NCBI GenBank assembly: GCA_029007575.1
Contig: JAQXIB010000107.1
Location: 1 to 5,788 of the forward strand
DNA length: 5,788 nt
Reading direction: 5' to 3'
Source: Clostridiales bacterium
GTDB lineage: Bacteria; Bacillota; Clostridia; Oscillospirales; Ruminococcaceae
Within the stretch, counting starts at the first letter, position 1. Every line of letters begins with the position of its first letter. Positions 5,557 through 5,788 of the stretch are shown in pieces. Both the position numbers and the translations under genes were made by a program. The notes beneath the pieces are model-generated. The model did no database searches. It was given only the letters and a program-made list of their open reading frames with translations, and had not been told where the DNA came from.

Positions 5557-5590
5557 TTTTTTCATAAAATAGCAATATTCAATGTGTCAA
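5547..5590 (-). promoter_or_regulatory. Overlapping candidate sigma-A promoters for the ATPase operon
   Basis: Promoter 1: TTGACA (5590-5585, perfect -35), 18-bp spacer, TATGAA (5566-5561, 4 of 6). Promoter 2: TTGCTA (5575-5570, 4 of 6), 17-bp spacer, TATATT (5552-5547, 5 of 6). Both face the operon and lie 140-180 nt before the first gene, after the upstream terminator. Which is used cannot be told from sequence; predicted starts are near 5554 and 5540. Confidence 0.6.
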
Positions 5591-5612
5591 ACATAAACAA
5601 TTAGTATGGGAC

Positions 5613-5635
5613 TGATTTGTGCAAAAACACAATCA
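5613..5635 (-). repeat. Imperfect inverted repeat upstream of the promoters
   Basis: Minus-strand TGATT, GTG, loop TTTTTG, CAC, bulged A, AATCA. The centre contains TTGTG-N6-CACAA on the plus strand (5617-5632), centred about 70 bp before the likely start of promoter 1. This could be an activator site. It does not match Rex or CRP consensus spacing, so no regulator is named. The rest of the 5591-5700 stretch shows no gene. Confidence 0.3.
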
Positions 5636-5700
5636 AAATATCGACAAATACTAGCTTGTTACGGGCTCAACGCGCATATGTCGGAGGTCCGTTGAACATC

Positions 5701-5748
5701 AAATAAAAAAGCGCACTTTCTTTCCTGACACATAGAAAGAAAGTGCGT
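5701..5748 (-). terminator. Intrinsic terminator of an upstream gene
   Basis: CGCACTTTCTTTC (5747-5735 read on the minus strand) and GAAAGAAAGTGCG (5724-5712) form 13 perfect pairs around a 10-nt loop, extended by a wobble pair. A TTTTTTATTT tail follows on the minus strand (5710-5701). The plus strand has no T-run after the stem, so it acts leftward. It should stop transcription from a minus-strand gene right of the window and insulate the ATPase operon. Confidence 0.9.
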
Positions 5749-5788
5749 TCAGACTGTAGAAAAACTATAAATTTTAAAATTTGTCACG
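5749..5788 (-). other. Possible 3' end of an upstream gene, frame unresolved
   Basis: Only 40 bases lie before the terminator. On the minus strand one frame reads VTNFKIYSFSTV then TGA. Another reads RDKF then TAA at 5776-5774, and the third begins with a stop. Either open frame could be the end of the gene served by the terminator, or the stretch may be untranslated. It contains a 14-bp AT palindrome (5769-5782). Confidence 0.25.

Noticed and set aside
5591..5700. A hidden gene or small RNA between the terminator and the promoter
   Set aside because: No open frame with a ribosome binding site (the plus-strand ATG at 5678 stops after five codons) and no tRNA-like or other known RNA fold was seen.
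5769..5782. Palindrome AAATTTTAAAATTT near the right edge
   Set aside because: A purely A/T palindrome in A+T-rich DNA arises easily by chance. It has no adjoining element that would make it an operator or terminator.
1..5788. Mobile elements, CRISPR arrays or a novel multi-gene system
   Set aside because: No transposase, terminal inverted repeats, spaced direct repeats or unfamiliar protein genes are present. Every gene in view is a recognised V-type ATPase subunit.

Overview
The window is the promoter-proximal part of one operon, transcribed right to left (minus strand), that encodes a prokaryotic V/A-type (ntp-type) rotary ATPase. In transcription order the genes are: small peripheral-stalk subunit H/G (5407-5096), C (5052-4009), I (3979-2036), K (1880-1464), F (1349-1035), E (755-156), and the first 31 codons of catalytic subunit A (94 to the left edge). 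The B and D subunits are not in view and would be expected beyond base 1. The organism is probably an anaerobic Firmicute, most likely of class Clostridia. This rests on the bacterial V-type operon, AGGAGG-like ribosome binding sites, A+T-rich intergenic DNA and non-ATG starts (GTG for C, TTG for A). The sequence does not fix the genus.

Right edge to first gene (5788-5408): a strong intrinsic terminator pointing left (5748-5701) closes an upstream co-directional gene that is almost entirely outside the window. After it come about 290 bases of A+T-rich non-coding DNA. They hold two overlapping candidate promoters, an 11-bp perfect tandem repeat, an 18-bp dyad placed like an operator just past the -10 boxes, and a roughly 130-nt leader with competing hairpins.

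Genes: I is the membrane stator with the proton or sodium half-channel and K is the rotor ring subunit. E and H/G form the peripheral stalks. C is the funnel between the K ring and the central shaft, F belongs to the shaft, and A is the catalytic subunit. The gaps are short before C and I (43 and 29 nt) but long before K, F and E (155, 114 and 279 nt). Each long gap contains inverted repeats able to form mRNA hairpins. The F-E gap is the densest, with five. These could set subunit stoichiometry by RNA processing, stability or translation control, which is inference.

I see no mobile element, CRISPR array or RNA gene, and no clearly new protein system. The points most worth a second look are the structured F-E gap, the unusual N-terminal hydrophobic pair of subunit K (possibly a cleaved leader), the lack of sodium-ligand residues in K, the operator-like region, and the TTG start of subunit A next to a better-placed decoy ATG.
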